DNA of 64,000 nucleotides from Pontederia crassipes (taxonomy: Eukaryota; Streptophyta; Magnoliopsida; Commelinales; Pontederiaceae), in contig CM060193.1 in the NCBI GenBank assembly GCA_030549335.1, forward strand, positions 42,269,391-42,333,390, read 5' to 3'. The notes beneath the pieces are model-generated. The model saw only the letters and a list, made by a program, of their open reading frames with translations. It did no database searches and was not told where the DNA came from. Below, one piece after another: positions 35,404 through 47,095 of the stretch. Position 1 is the stretch's first letter; every line of letters begins with the position of its first letter. The position numbers and the translations under genes were made by a program.

Positions 35404-36853
35404 TCATTTGAATTTTTGTACCCAAACTTGTTTGGGTCCAACATGATTAATTTTGGTTCCTTTAGGAACCCACATCAATTTCATGCTCATATTGATAGAT
35501 TTTTTAATTTGACATTCAAATGAATAATGACCATGAGAATTACAATAATGACAAATAGTAGATGATCTAATAGAGTGATTATGATGATATCCAAACTTCA
35601 AAGTATCATTATGAGATACATCTGAATTTTTAGCACAAAGAGAACTATCATAAGAGAGTTTATTTTTCAAATAATAATCATGAGAATGCTTAGGTTTCAA
35701 AGAATAAGAATATTTCAAATAATATCCATTAGTGTTTTTTAAAATTTTTGTTTGAATCATTTTTCTTTTATGGTGCATGAAAAATATTCTTTATAGGAGT
35801 TTTGACAACATGAATAGGCTTCTTAACATTATTAATATTTTTCCAAGAACTAATAATTTTTTTATCTAAGAATTTTTGTGAAGAAATATTTTTCTTTTGT
35901 AACTCATCATGTAATACAATCAATTTTGAATTCTCAACTCTTAAAGATTCATAAGATGCACAATATAATGAAAAGGAATCATTTTTTTCTTTTTAAAGTA
36001 TCTATTTGAATTAAAAATGCATCATTTTCCTTTTTGAGAGAATCATGCAATACAATTAATTTTAAATTTTCAGCTCTTAAAGATTCATAAGATGCACAAA
36101 ATAATGAAAGAGAATCATTTTTTCTTTTTAAGATATCTATTTGAATTAAGCATGCATCATTTCTTTCTTTTTAAGGTATCTATTTGAATTAAGCATGCAT
36201 CATATTTCTTTTTAAGAGAATCATAGTTATTTTTCATGATATGAAAATCATTTATTAAGGTTTCCTTTTTCTTTTTTAGAGAAAGATGTTTTTGAATAAG
36301 AGAAGCAAATTCTTTATGAACATCAAAAGTGATATCAACATCATTATTGCTAGTATGTAGAACAATAAGAGGAGTTTGATGTTACCTCATTTTCCTCACT
36401 TTTTGTCATTAAGCATAGATCAAAATCTTGATCGGATGTTGTTAATGTAGAATTGACAATTTTTTCTTCACCTTCATCCGAGGTGTCATATTTTTCATTT
36501 CGCTCGTCTTCATATCTAAATAATAACTTTAGCCAAATCTCATGAGAAGTAGAACATTTAGAAATGAGATTTAAGCTTTCCTTATCTAAAGCACAATACA
36601 ATATATTTCGAGCTTTAGAATTGATTTTGGCAAGTGAAATTTGAAAATTATTATATTCAAAGTAGGAAAGATCAATGGAAACACCATTCAAAATCTTCTT
36701 TGACTTTTCAAAACCATTTTCTATAATTTTCCACATATCAAAATCAATTGAACATAAATATGCTTTCATTCTAATTTTCCAAGAAGAAAAAGAATAGTCA
36801 TTAAAACTCGGTGGATAAAAAATGGAAGATCCTTCTTCAAAAAATGGTGTCAT
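35404..36853 (-). pseudogene. Copia gag with zinc knuckle, frameshifted
   Basis: The N-terminal frame (36853-36350) reads MTPFFEEGSSIFYPPSFNDY, SFSSWKIRMKAYLCSIDFDM and SKARNILYCALDKESLN, which is the copia Gag N-terminal/UBN2-type fold. A Lys-rich coiled-coil stretch follows at 36350-35800, broken by frameshifts and containing duplicated segments. The C-terminal frame (35778-35404) holds the CCHC knuckle CHYCNSHGHYSFEC and then WVPKGTK, typical of Sirevirus-type Gag. Gag would package the element RNA. As it stands no single frame spans it. Confidence 0.82.
35920..36230 (-). repeat. Duplicated coiled-coil segments within gag
   Basis: The plus-strand words CTTAAAGATTCATAAGATGC and ATGAAAGAGAATCATTTTT occur twice about 145 bp apart, and TATCTATTTGAATTAAGCAT three times. 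This is an internal tandem duplication of the coiled-coil coding part. Confidence 0.8.
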
Positions 36854-36897
36854 GCTCTAAAAGATGGTTAAATCTTAAAAAAAATGAGAACAACCTT

Positions 36898-36909
36898 GCT
36901 CTGATACCA
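36898..36909 (-). other. Primer-binding site, initiator Met-tRNA type
   Basis: TGGTATCAGAGC on the element strand, two bases downstream of the 5' LTR. It is complementary to the 3' end of the plant initiator methionine tRNA, the usual copia primer. Confidence 0.93.
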
Positions 36910-36911
36910 AT

Positions 36912-38076
36912 TGTAAGATCACAAGGCACCAAAAGGGGGGGAGGGGTGAATTGGTGTTTAATCAAAAATATCGATTATACGAAAATCATCGCGGAAGCTT
37001 AAAATTGATTCGTTAATATTTAAACCAACACAAAAGCAATTATATCACATGCATAATAAGGTAGGAAGGAGAGAGAGAAAGACAAACAAAAGATGCACGG
37101 CGGTTTGTTGACGAGGTTCGGCCACACCTTGGCATACGTTTCCGCTCTGACTTCTCGACCTCGAGACCGTTGGAGATTCCACTAACTCTCTTCCTTCATT
37201 CCAAATGGGGCAAGGAAGAAACCCTTTACAACTCTTGTCTTTTCTCCCTTTCAAGAGGTAAGGCACACCTCTTTCACTCGTAGGCTCTCACTCGTCTTTT
37301 CTTCGCTCAAGAAGTAAGACACGATCTCTTTTCACTCATGAGTTAAAAAACTATTACAATATCACAAGAACACTTAACAATTTCTTTTATAATTTGGAAC
37401 ATCACACAAGAGTAAGAGAGAAAGAATTAAAAGATTGGCAACTTGGAGTTCAAATGGACTTCTCAAATGTTCTTCCCACTTTTTCTTAGAAGTTTTGATC
37501 ATTCCTACACTTTTTGGTCCTCTTTTATAGCCTTCTTAACTCCATTTAGCCTTTGGGACTTGTTTCCTAATTTTGATGCGTTATAGTGCATTATGCATGC
37601 TGAGTGATCGATCGTCCTGCACTATTTGAAGCATAACTTTTTGTACAGTTATCCAAATGATATGATCTTTGATTCTATGGAAAGCTAAAAGAATTATCTA
37701 CAATTTGGATATTCATCATTCATCCAAAATCTAATAATACCATAGTCAAATATTGATTCAAAGTTCAATAAATAAAATTGTCCAATTCAAATAAAACATT
37801 TTAGATCTTTACTCTTTTATACATAACTTTTCATACCAGTTTTCAAATGAGATGATATTTAATTCTCCATAAAGATAAGAGAATTATCTATAACTTTTAT
37901 ATTCACCCATTAATGTAAATCTGGTGAGAACATAAAGAAATATTAATCAAAAGATTAATGCATGAAGCAACTCATTTTTATTTAAACTATTTTGGCATTT
38001 TAAATATAACTCTAATCTTTCGAGGTTTGTATCATTAAAATATAATTATATAGGGCATAAAAACTTTGCTCCAACA
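36912..38076 (-). repeat. 5' LTR of the gag-only element
   Basis: 1,165 bp, starting TGTTGGAGCAAAGTTTTTAT and ending TGATCTTACA on the element strand. It should contain the element promoter. Confidence 0.9.
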
Positions 38077-40542
38077 TTTTTTACTCATATGATTGAGACA
38101 TATATGTCCGTAATTCAATGGATTTTCATCTTTTACCACACGCATAATATTTTAAAGATTCATTAATGCATTATGAGCTCTTAATGAGCTTCTATTTTTC
38201 TTTAGGAAAATTGTAGTACCCTTTACTATCTAACTTATCAATAAAGATAGAGTTAATATGCATATTAAAGGCATGTTCACTTTTTTAAATGTCAAGAGAG
38301 CTCCATTTGCACTTTGCAAAACAACATTGTTCGTGCTCACAACATAAAAAATAGACCTATTTTACATGTTCAAAGTGCAAAAATCACAAATATATTTTAA
38401 CTCTGTATGTGTATGTTTGGTTGTCATATATTTGTTTCTACTTTGTCCTCAAAATGTTCCAACAGTGGGGTTAATATTGTTCTAAGGGGGAGCAAAAATA
38501 ATTTTGTTTGCTTTTCATTGTTCTTGCAATTATTAAGTGTGGGCCCCACGTGTTATTTAAATTGGCATTTGGATGAAAAGTTGAGAACAACCATCGACTT
38601 TATTTTCATACTAAACATCCCTTATGAGAAATAATATGAAGAGTAGGACCACTATCCAAAGAGTTTCAACTCCCCCGCCCTTCAAGTGAAACTTTTTGTA
38701 TCTCTCCTTGTGTCCTTTTTATTTTTGTTTGACTCATATTCTCAATAACAAGAACCTTTGATGGGGAATAACAAACTTGAAACTTTTGCCTCTTCCATTT
38801 AATACACATGCTTTTACTGTCTCCAATGAAATGATCTCATTGTAGATTTCATAAGAAAAATCTTGAAAATTTATCAACTATCGGGTAGAATGGTAAATAA
38901 CACAAGATTCAATATCTCGTCTTCAAATTTAACTCGCATAACACCTAATTAGTATTTCATTGAAAAATATTGAAATGATTTAGAATTTGAGTTGGCATAT
39001 TTGAACCTTAACTACATCAACTGGATGAACAAAAAAGTTGATGCACATAATCTTTGATGCATGCATATTTTCAAATTCGCTTTACAATGTCCTTACATAA
39101 TTTTCATTTTAATTATATGTAATTGTAAACATTGTTCTTTCATAGATTGTAATCAATCTCATTATATTAATCATTCGTTTAGTGCCAAAATTTATCTTTT
39201 ACTACTCCAATATCAATATTTTGTTATTGTTCTTGTGGAAGTCAAGAAAATAATCAAGGTGTAGGACAAAAAAATTTCTTTGATGAAAATTGAACACATT
39301 TTACACATGGATTTTGCGTCATCTGTAAATGAACAAGAACTAAGCATAGATTTTGATGCTTAAAGGAAAATTAACTAATAAAGAATTTTATAAATCCTAC
39401 AATACAACCACGAACATAGATCAACATAGCTACAAACAAATATTTTTATGTAAAATATTATAGAAGAATAAAAAAACTATGAGATTAAGATTAGCTCAAA
39501 ATTTCATTATATAAAATATATTTTTATCATCAAGGCTTAGACAATTTTATCCATTTTGATCATCCAATGAAACATTAAGATGAAAACATAAATGTAGAAG
39601 AATGCCATCAAAGTGGAAACTTCAAATGCTTTTGTGCAAACTAGATGTTCAAAACTTGAAGTAATTACAATTTTTTCTTGCCCTTGATAGGTATCAACAA
39701 AATTCTCTTTTCTTCTTCTTAAAATAATAGCTACAACATCTCACATGAAGGGGAAGAAGAAAACTTTAAGAGTGAGTAGATAGTTCTTGTCTTGAATGAA
39801 AAAACACACACAAAATGGACATAAATAAATCCCCTTTCATGTTTTTACTTTTTTTTCAAACATAACCTGTTTGGTTAAAGAATGCAATGTCCGAAGTAGG
39901 AATAAAAACGTGCTGCTATAGGAGAGAATTCAACGATCTTACCTTTTTATTTTTTTATTTGTCAACGAAGAACAAAAATAATAATAATGACATTTGACTA
40001 GGAGAGCTCTAATCTAACTAATGATGTTTGGATGTTGCAACTTGAATAAATCCTTGTTCTCTATCTTGGGATAATTTTGCAATAAAAGTATATGGAAGTG
40101 AGACTCTTTCTACCTGGTACATGCAATAAGAGAAGATTTTCTCACTTAGTGCCATTTCTTGTCCCTTCTCTTGATCTTGGCCATTAAATTAATTTGAGAT
40201 ATTGGAGCGTATATGAAAAATGAGGATGATGTAGAATAAAATCATTAGTTTGAATCTTCATGCCCTAACAATTAACCTTTAGTATAATCCATTAGTTAGT
40301 GTTTTTCTTATAATAAATTTTTATTGATCAAAGTATATCTTCCCAACCACACAAGAGTAATTGTCAAATTCTATAACTCTACGACAAATAATTAAAAAAA
40401 TAAAATAGAAAACAAACTCAAACAAAAATATACAATGAACTCTACTAAGGGTTCACAATTAACGATTAATATCTAAGACATAAAAGTTCATAATATTGAT
40501 CTTGTTCTACAACCGAGGGACTTGAAAAAACAACACCACTTG
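38077..40542. other. AT-rich region, possibly with copia pre-integrase relic at its left edge
   Basis: At 38082-38115 the minus strand reads NPLNYGHICLNHMS, faintly like the GAG-pre-integrase LWHxRLGHLN motif. That would fit continuation of the integrase relic at 30986-31336. The remainder to 40542 has no recognisable gene or repeat ends. Confidence 0.35.
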
Positions 40543-40848
40543 TGTAACACCCCAAGATTTTCTTGAATTAATTAATCAGATAAATAAAATATTTATTTAT
40601 TTATTTATTTACTTATGAAAATTCAATTTAAAAGAAAAAGATAAAGGTTGAGAAGTTAAAGATAAAGTTAGGTATAGAAAGGACTCTGAGAAGAAGAAAA
40701 GAAAGGAAAAGAAAAAGGAATAGATAAAAGTGTTTAACATAGATTATTAATTAAGATTATAGGTAAGGTTCAGAATTAAATTTGGGAGAGGTTAAACATG
40801 AAATCTAGGATTAGATTTTAATCCATCAAGAGTCAAAGTCTCATCCCC

Positions 40849-40862
40849 TATAAATAAGCCTC
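40849..40862 (+). promoter_or_regulatory. TATA box, copy 1, in the solo LTR
   Basis: CCTATAAATAAGCC, a strong plant TATA context, probably the core promoter of the parent retrotransposon. Confidence 0.65.
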
Positions 40863-41153
40863 TTTCAGCCTTAAGTCTCCCTTTGCGAGCTCTAACCGAC
40901 CAACCAATCTTGATTCTACCCTCTGTCAAAGGACGTCAGACTTTTCGTCGGAAGCCTCTCCATCATCTAGAAAATCGCACCAAAAGTTAGGTTGTTCAAG
41001 TAGTTTTGCCTGAACAAGGTATGTAGAATTCTAAGTATTTAACATAGATTATTAATTAAGATTATAGGTAAGGTTCAGAATTAGATTTGGGAGAGGTTAA
41101 ACATGAAATCTAGGATTAGATTTTAATCCATCAAGAGTCAAAGTCTCATCTCC

Positions 41154-41167
41154 TATAAATAAGCCTC
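41154..41167 (+). promoter_or_regulatory. TATA box, copy 2, in the solo LTR
   Basis: The same CCTATAAATAAGCC in the second 305-bp unit, giving two core promoters in line. Confidence 0.65.
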
Positions 41168-42761
41168 TTTCAGCCTTAAGTCTCCCTTTGCGAGCTCTAA
41201 CCGACCAACCAATCTTGATTCTACCCTCTGTCAAAGGACGTCAGACTTTTCGTCGGAAGCCTCTCCATCATCTAGAAAATCGCACCAAAAGTTAGGTTGT
41301 TCAAGTAGTTTTGCCTGAACAAGGTATGTAGAATTCTGGGTTCACTTTTGGATGTAATTTCTTAATAGATTAATTAAGAAATTGAAATATTAAAGCATGG
41401 TTATTGTTCTTTGTTTATCCAAGAATATATTTCTTTTTGTTTCATCTCGAAAACATATCTAGATTTGTCGGAAAGTTAGGACAAAGTTTTGATTTTTCGG
41501 CACCGGAGTTCCTCTGTATGGGAATCCAACCTGGGTTCTTCATGTGTGAGTTGAACTTGGCTTGCGCAGTCTGAATTCGATCCGAATTCAGACCGAACCC
41601 GGCCCTAGTTTGTAGGACCCGATCTGAGTTTCTTTGGTAACGATCGCACGATCTCGATTTCCACTATGCGAAACTTGACCCAAGTTCTAGTATACCTGAC
41701 CCGAGTTCTAGAGGTTGAAAGGAAAGAAATCGATGTGTTGACCCGGACCGAGTCTTCCATGATCCGACCCATGTCAAAAAAAACCTGGCCCGAGTTTGAC
41801 TGTGCTCGACCTGAACTCTGCATTGGTTGTAGAACCAATTTTCTATTGATTTGTAGAGAATACAAAAAGACTATTTTGCCTTTGTTATGATGTTTGATGA
41901 ACTGAGCAGAACAGATAGATAAATATGCAAAGATAAAAGCTAAAAGATGAGATTCTCATGTGCACTGATTGTTATAGGTAAAGTTAAAGAAAGGAGAATC
42001 CTTGCGATCTTATTTGGGTAACCTCGAGAAGCTCAAGCCTATTTTTGAGTAAGTAAATGTTCGTCTAGCCCTGGTGTGATATAATCCATTGTTATAGTTA
42101 CATGAAAGTGTCATGTTGATTCATAATAAAAGAAGTCGAGCTCGCCTAGGACAATGAACATAGAAGTCCATAAGAAATGTTTAAAATAAAGATGTAGTGT
42201 AACACACTAAAGAAGAATTGTTATAAAAAGAAATGTATAGAAAGAACGAAAAAGAAAAGAATGAAAATTAAAGGTAAAGTTTGACATTATTATTATATGT
42301 TCTTTGATGTTTATGACTTAATTGCTAATCTTGCTCTATTTAAATTATTGTATCTATTCGTATTATTTGTACTGAACGTATTTGCTCATAGATATTCCAT
42401 GTCTATGTGTTTAAACTCCATAGATAATTGATACTATAGATGGAGTCAGGTGCAGTAGCAAAGTTCATGGTGATGCAGTTGCACATGAGACACGGTCTTA
42501 GATTTTACTATTAGAGCTTTCTTAGTTTATTTTGATGTAATAGATGCTTTATGAAATATGATACTAGAGGACTTCCAGTTAGCTTTCGCATTATATTCTT
42601 AGTTGGTTATTATTGGTATATTAAAGAGGTTATTTTATTCATTTGTGTCTTTACTACCTTATTGGATTAAGAAAGTCCATAAAAAATTATGTGTATAAGT
42701 AACGTCAGACTAGCCCAATTGCCACATGTCAGGAGGGCGAAATTTGGGACGTTACAACTTG

Positions 42762-43297
42762 CATGAATTTTCATATAGAAATGGTCAGTTTTTTATTTTG
42801 ATAATTGATATTTCACATAAATAAAACTGAAATATTAACCAGGATAATATGGGCACTAAACATGTGTTGCCCTTTTACTAAAGGAAAATAGAATCAACCA
42901 ACACTTTGTTTCTATCCAGGCCTCCTCCCTTTATAGCTGGGGGAAAAAAGAATCGCATTCAATATTTCTAAATCGCCCACTTTACTTGGAAAAACTAAAA
43001 AGTGATGAACTTTATTCCTGATGCTTAATCATGAATATATTACATGCAACAACATTAAATATATAAAGAAGCACCAACAGCGAAATGTCTCATTACCAAC
43101 TTGGAAATTAAACAAGATACTATCGAAATCGTTGATGGGCACAAGTCCATTTTTAATAGAAAACAACAAATGAAATTCAAGCTACGTACCATATAATTCA
43201 AAGAACGATATTTTAGATGTTAATTTGCTTCTAAAGCATGCATCAGGAACAAGTGATAGCATATAAAATTGATTAAATAGCCCGATGAGTCAATTAA
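42762..43297. other. 3' flank of the annexin gene
   Basis: AT-rich DNA downstream of the annexin stop codon; the 3' UTR should lie at its right side. No other feature seen. Confidence 0.45.
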
Positions 43298-45430
43298 TTA
43301 ATTTCCAATCAGTGCAAGAAGGAAGCTCTTGTAGTGCCCTGAGGTCTCCTTGTCCACGGCATCCTCCAGAGCCAAATTGGTTCTCTGCTTGAACAGTTGC
43401 TTGATGTCCTTCAAGTCCTTCTCCGCGTGCATTACGACCACACGAGTCAGTGCATCTTCGTCGGTGCCTGTTTTGTTCATTGCATTCCTCAGTACCTGGA
43501 CATCATAATCCAATTCCCCATAGAACAGATACATGAGAGGGAGAGAGAAAGGTATACAATTGATGTGAAAGAAGAATCATGCATGGCTTCGTGTTCACCT
43601 TGGCGAAGTACTTGTTGGGGTTGACGATGCACCGAATTGCTGTGCGGAGGGCCAATGCGAATTCATTGTGGGTTTCAGTAGCCAAAGCCTAATAAGTTGC
43701 AGTTGTAAAAATTAGCTTAAGTATGCCTACTGTTTTCCTCTTGTAAACTTAATTTCATCAGGATATATCTGAACAAAAAGTTATAATCTTTCATATATAC
43801 GTCAAGACTGGGAACTGAATTGGAATGAAAAGAAAGAAGAATATATCATTATTAACTTCGCAGTCGAGACAGTCATGCTCTGGAACTGATTTGATGGTTA
43901 TTAATGGCTTAAACGTGTCTATGAAAACAGTTCTTCTTGAGATTAGTCGATTGATACCTTTGTGATGGGAACACCGAAGTCGTCTTTGTAGTGGTTGAAC
44001 GTGGCGTTGAGCTGCGTCTTGCTTCTAGTGCTCAGGATCCTAATGATCTCCTCGTGATCCAAGGACTGCTGCTTGATTGCATCTCCGAGGATTGCAGCCT
44101 CACTCTGAGCCAAGCTCGAGTCAACCTCGGGGCCGTCGTAGCGGTAGGTGCCGAGCAATCCAACTAAGAGCTGCAAAAGAAGAATCAGACATGAAATCGT
44201 TAATTGGTGTTCGTCAGTATAAAGTTCTCAAAATGCATGAGTGTACGTAATTAAAAGAGTTTAATCTGTCAGCTGGATCTGCATGCCATGCCTTTCTGAA
44301 ACTTCCGGTGGTGTTGGATGCAACGTCTTCCTCCAGGGAGCGTTTGTAGCGAGTATGGTAGGCCTGCTTCACGGCCAGAAGGTCCTTGGGAGAATTCAGA
44401 CATGCGATCTCTACGATCGCTTGGTGAGCACCATCCTTGGCCGCCACATTCGCAACAATCGCCTCGCGCTCCACCGGATCGAACATCCACCGGTATACAG
44501 CTCTCTGTATCAGATTATATATGTGTTAATCATTTTGATAATGCATTGCAAGCACTTTTGATACTCAACTCTTCAAGTACAAATTAATAGTTCATTTCCA
44601 GTCACTTTACCATGAGTCATTTAATTTTTCTGCATGCAAGGCCATAATTAAGGGTGATTGTATTATAGGAGAAAAGGTAAAAAAAAAAAAATCAAAGTTC
44701 CTAATGCATGTAAGTATACCTCAAAGTCTCCTGTGAGCTCTGATTCAAGTCTCTTGATGAGGTCTTCCTTGAATTGCTCTTCGTAGGCGAGCCTAATCAG
44801 AGCTCTTTGGCTGGCGTCCCTGTGTGCCAGCACGCTGATCAAGGCCTCCTCATCAGTTCCCCATCCTGGCATATAATATCAATTGACATTTGACAACGAG
44901 CTGCTGTTAATAAGTAGACCTTGAAAATTCAGTATTAGCTACTGTTTTTGTTTGTGTTTAACATGATCATTAAGGTAAAATTTTAAACAGAGATCAATGC
45001 AGTTGGTCCAAATCAAGAATTCATCCTGAGTGATTGATGCAAGATCTATCGTGTTAAAAACTTGGAAGTGAAACTAAAGTACTTCTACGATAAATAAGAT
45101 TTCATCCTCTTTCACCATGACAAACGAGTCAGCTGTCATGCATGAAATTTGTATCCCTTAGTATGCCCAAAAGCTCTTTCCTTTTTGTTTTTCCCCCTTC
45201 ATATACCTCTGGACTATTATAGGAGACAGGAATCTAGCGCAAGCACAACGTCAAAAACGCACCATTGGCAAGGTATCAGAGCTCGAAAGAGAGAGAAAGA
45301 GATACATAGAGGGAGGGAGGGGGAGAGAGAAAGAGGGAGCAATGTGTATGTCACCTTGGCAAGCCTTCCGGAGGGTCTCGGCGTCCTCAGCGGCAGAAGG
45401 AACGGGATGAGGAACGGTAAACGTGGCCAT
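43298..45430 (-). CDS. Annexin
   Basis: A soluble protein that binds acidic membranes in the presence of Ca2+. Six exons: 45430-45355, 44865-44720, 44504-44292, 44170-43958, 43688-43599 and 43495-43298. Phases match and give 311 aa, near the usual ~316 for plants. The product starts [20 protein letters not shown]. Repeat 1 has the type II Ca2+ motif GWGTDEE with LAHRDASQR. Repeat 2 covers [12 protein letters not shown] and [19 protein letters not shown]. Repeat 3 covers [10 protein letters not shown] and [15 protein letters not shown]. Repeat 4 has [13 protein letters not shown]. It ends [10 protein letters not shown]. An in-frame upstream Met at 45535 exists, but the family start favours 45430. 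Intron 3 begins GC rather than GT (44291-44290). Apart from that the gene looks intact. Confidence 0.94.
44171..44291 (-). other. Probable GC-AG intron of the annexin gene
   Basis: The exon encoding TTGSFRK ends AGAAAG and the next bases are GCATGG. No GT lies at a position that keeps the conserved FRK-LLVG junction. The acceptor TTTTGCAG is normal. GC-AG introns are a known minor class, or the donor may have mutated. Confidence 0.7.
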
Positions 45431-45833
45431 GATCTCTTGATGTCCTTCCTCCTCCTGCGTTGTCTCGTAGAAATGGTGGAATAAAGCAGCAGATGGATTC
45501 ATCTTTTTATCTCCAGGGTGGTGCATGAAAGGCACGTAACCCCCCTCATACGTTTCTTGTGTTCATCCCAAATGAAACGAACGTTTTGTGCATTTGGTAA
45601 ACCTCGGGTGTAACGTCCCCCTCCAGGTGAAAAATGAATGCCCCGGCATGTCCAACACTTTGATTTATTCTTAGAATCTTACGTTTTATTTTCTTCTTTC
45701 CCGGTAACAAAAATTGGTTTTACGAAGTGGTTTTAGAGATGTCTTAAGAAAGCGTTACATTGTAGGAGATTGAATTGCATGCAAATTTATCAACCTAACT
45801 ATTTTTTTTTTCAAGTAACTCAAGTTTCACTTA

Positions 45834-46267
45834 GGGTATATTTGGTTGGAGGTGAAAGGAAAGTAAAAAGTGGGAAGGGAAAGGAGGAGAATACGTTCTT
45901 TTCGTTTGGTTGAATTTAAGTTGGAGGAGAAAGAAGGGAAAAGTTCCCTCATTTCTCTTCCATTCTCCTCCAATATTTCATTTTTTCTTTCCCCTCCAAA
46001 TCGGGATGGAAAGGAGGGGAAAGACATATTAAGAATGTGTTTCTAATTTTGATCAAATAAATTAAACATACAACTATATATATAAAGGACAAAAATCGTC
46101 TAAATAAATTAATCACTTAACATTCATTTCATTACCTTCTCTTTAATGATATATCAACCAAACATAAGTAACTATTCATCTTCATTCTCCTACATTCTCT
46201 TCTCATCGTTTCTCTTCCCACTTTTTACCTTCCCTTCTCCTTAATGAATTTTGAACTAAATAGGTCC
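45834..46267. mobile_element. MITE of PIF/Harbinger type with TTA duplication
   Basis: The left end reads GGGTATATTTGGTTGGAGG. The right end, reverse-complemented, reads GGACCTATTTAGTTCAAAA. Inner purine-rich inverted arms share GTAAAAAGTGGGAAG. It is flanked by TTA on both sides (45831-45833, 46268-46270). No coding capacity. Length and TTA target fit Tourist-like MITEs. Confidence 0.75.
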
Positions 46268-46305
46268 TTAATCCTAATAAATTAACGATGTAAACTTTTT
46301 CAATT

Positions 46306-47095
46306 ACAACAACAACAACAACAACAAAGCCTTATCCCACTAAGTGGGGTCGGCTACATGGATCATACGACGTCATTCCGCTTTATTAGTAATCAAACAT
46401 TTCGGTATATTATTCACCAATAGATCTTGCTCTATTAGATCTTTTAATTGGACTCCAGATTATTTGATTTACTCTTTTTACTGACGCATCTAATGGTCTT
46501 CTCTGCACATGACCAAACCATCTCAAACGATTCTCTACCATTTTCTCACTAATATGAGCCACTCCGACTCGCTCACGTATATGGTCATTTCTAATCTTAT
46601 CTAATTTTGTATGATCACACATTCATCTCAACATCCTCATTTCGGCTACCCACACTTTACGTTCATGTTGTTCCTTCATAGCCTAACATTCACTATCATA
46701 TAATACTGCCGGTCTTATAGTAGTACGATAGAATTTTTCTTTAACTTTATTAAGTACTTTTCTATCACAAAAAACTTCAGTGACTTTCCTCCACTTACAC
46801 CAACCAATTTGAATTATATGATTAACATCATCATCAATCTCACCATCTTATCTTACAATTGATCCTAAATATTTAAACTTTATCACTTGAGAAATTATAT
46901 CCTCTCCTAACCTAACTTTCAAATCATCTTTAAATTGTTTATTTGTGAAATTACAATGCATATATTCTGTTTTATTCCTACTTAAACGAAAACTCTTTGA
47001 CTCCAACGTATTTCTCCATATTTCCAATTTTGTATTAATCTCTTCTCTTGAATTCGCTAAAAATACTATATCACCCGCAAAAAGTTCTAGACTCC
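46306..47095 (-). pseudogene. RTE-type LINE, 5'-truncated 3' end
   Basis: On the minus strand decayed frames read DIVFLANSREEINTKLEIWR, then FRLSRNKTEYMHCNF, KFKYLGSIVR, FYRTTIRPAVLYDSEC, and HTKLDKIRNDHIRERVGVAH with ENRLRWFGHVQRRP. This is the C-terminal reverse transcriptase region of plant RTE LINEs. Stops occur after SIVR, DSEC and RMLR. The coding end runs into a 3' terminus containing GTCGGCTACATGGATC (plus strand) and a (TTG)n tail. The 5' cut near 47095 fits abortive reverse transcription. No target duplication was resolved. Confidence 0.85.

Larger units (their letters stand above)
31337..38076 (-). mobile_element. Gag-only copia (Sirevirus-like) LTR retrotransposon, 6,740 bp
   Basis: Two similar long direct repeats (31337-32526 and 36912-38076), each TG...CA, are flanked by TTTTT on both sides (31332-31336 and 38077-38081). 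On the minus strand the primer site TGGTATCAGAGC lies two bases inside the 5' LTR and a polypurine tract abuts the 3' LTR. The 4.4-kb interior codes only for a broken gag with a zinc knuckle. No protease, integrase, RT or RNase H can be seen. It is therefore a non-autonomous element that would have depended on a relative. Several polypurine tracts and a coiled-coil Gag suggest the Sirevirus lineage (inference). Confidence 0.9.
40733..41340 (+). repeat. 305-bp tandem duplication inside the solo LTR
   Basis: The segment from TTTAACATAGATTATTAATT at 40733 repeats from 41038 with only a few substitutions. Each copy includes CCTATAAATAAGCCTC and ends near TGAACAAGGTATGTAGAATT. The near-identity implies a duplication much younger than surrounding repeats. 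Confidence 0.92.
40543..42756 (+). mobile_element. Solo LTR, 2,214 bp, with ACTTG target duplication
   Basis: Starts TGTAACACCCCAAGATTTTC and ends TTTGGGACGTTACA, so the ends are TG...CA with a short inverted repeat. It is flanked by ACTTG at 40538-40542 and 42757-42761. There is no internal domain or second LTR, the usual result of LTR-LTR recombination. TGTAACACCC...GGGACGTTACA ends are common in plant Ty3/gypsy LTRs (inference). Two TATA boxes lie inside a 305-bp duplication. Confidence 0.88.

Noticed and set aside
45431..45535. Upstream in-frame Met of the annexin (adds 35 residues)
   Set aside because: Plant annexins start MATxTVP, which matches Met at 45430. The extension has no family similarity and is probably leader sequence.
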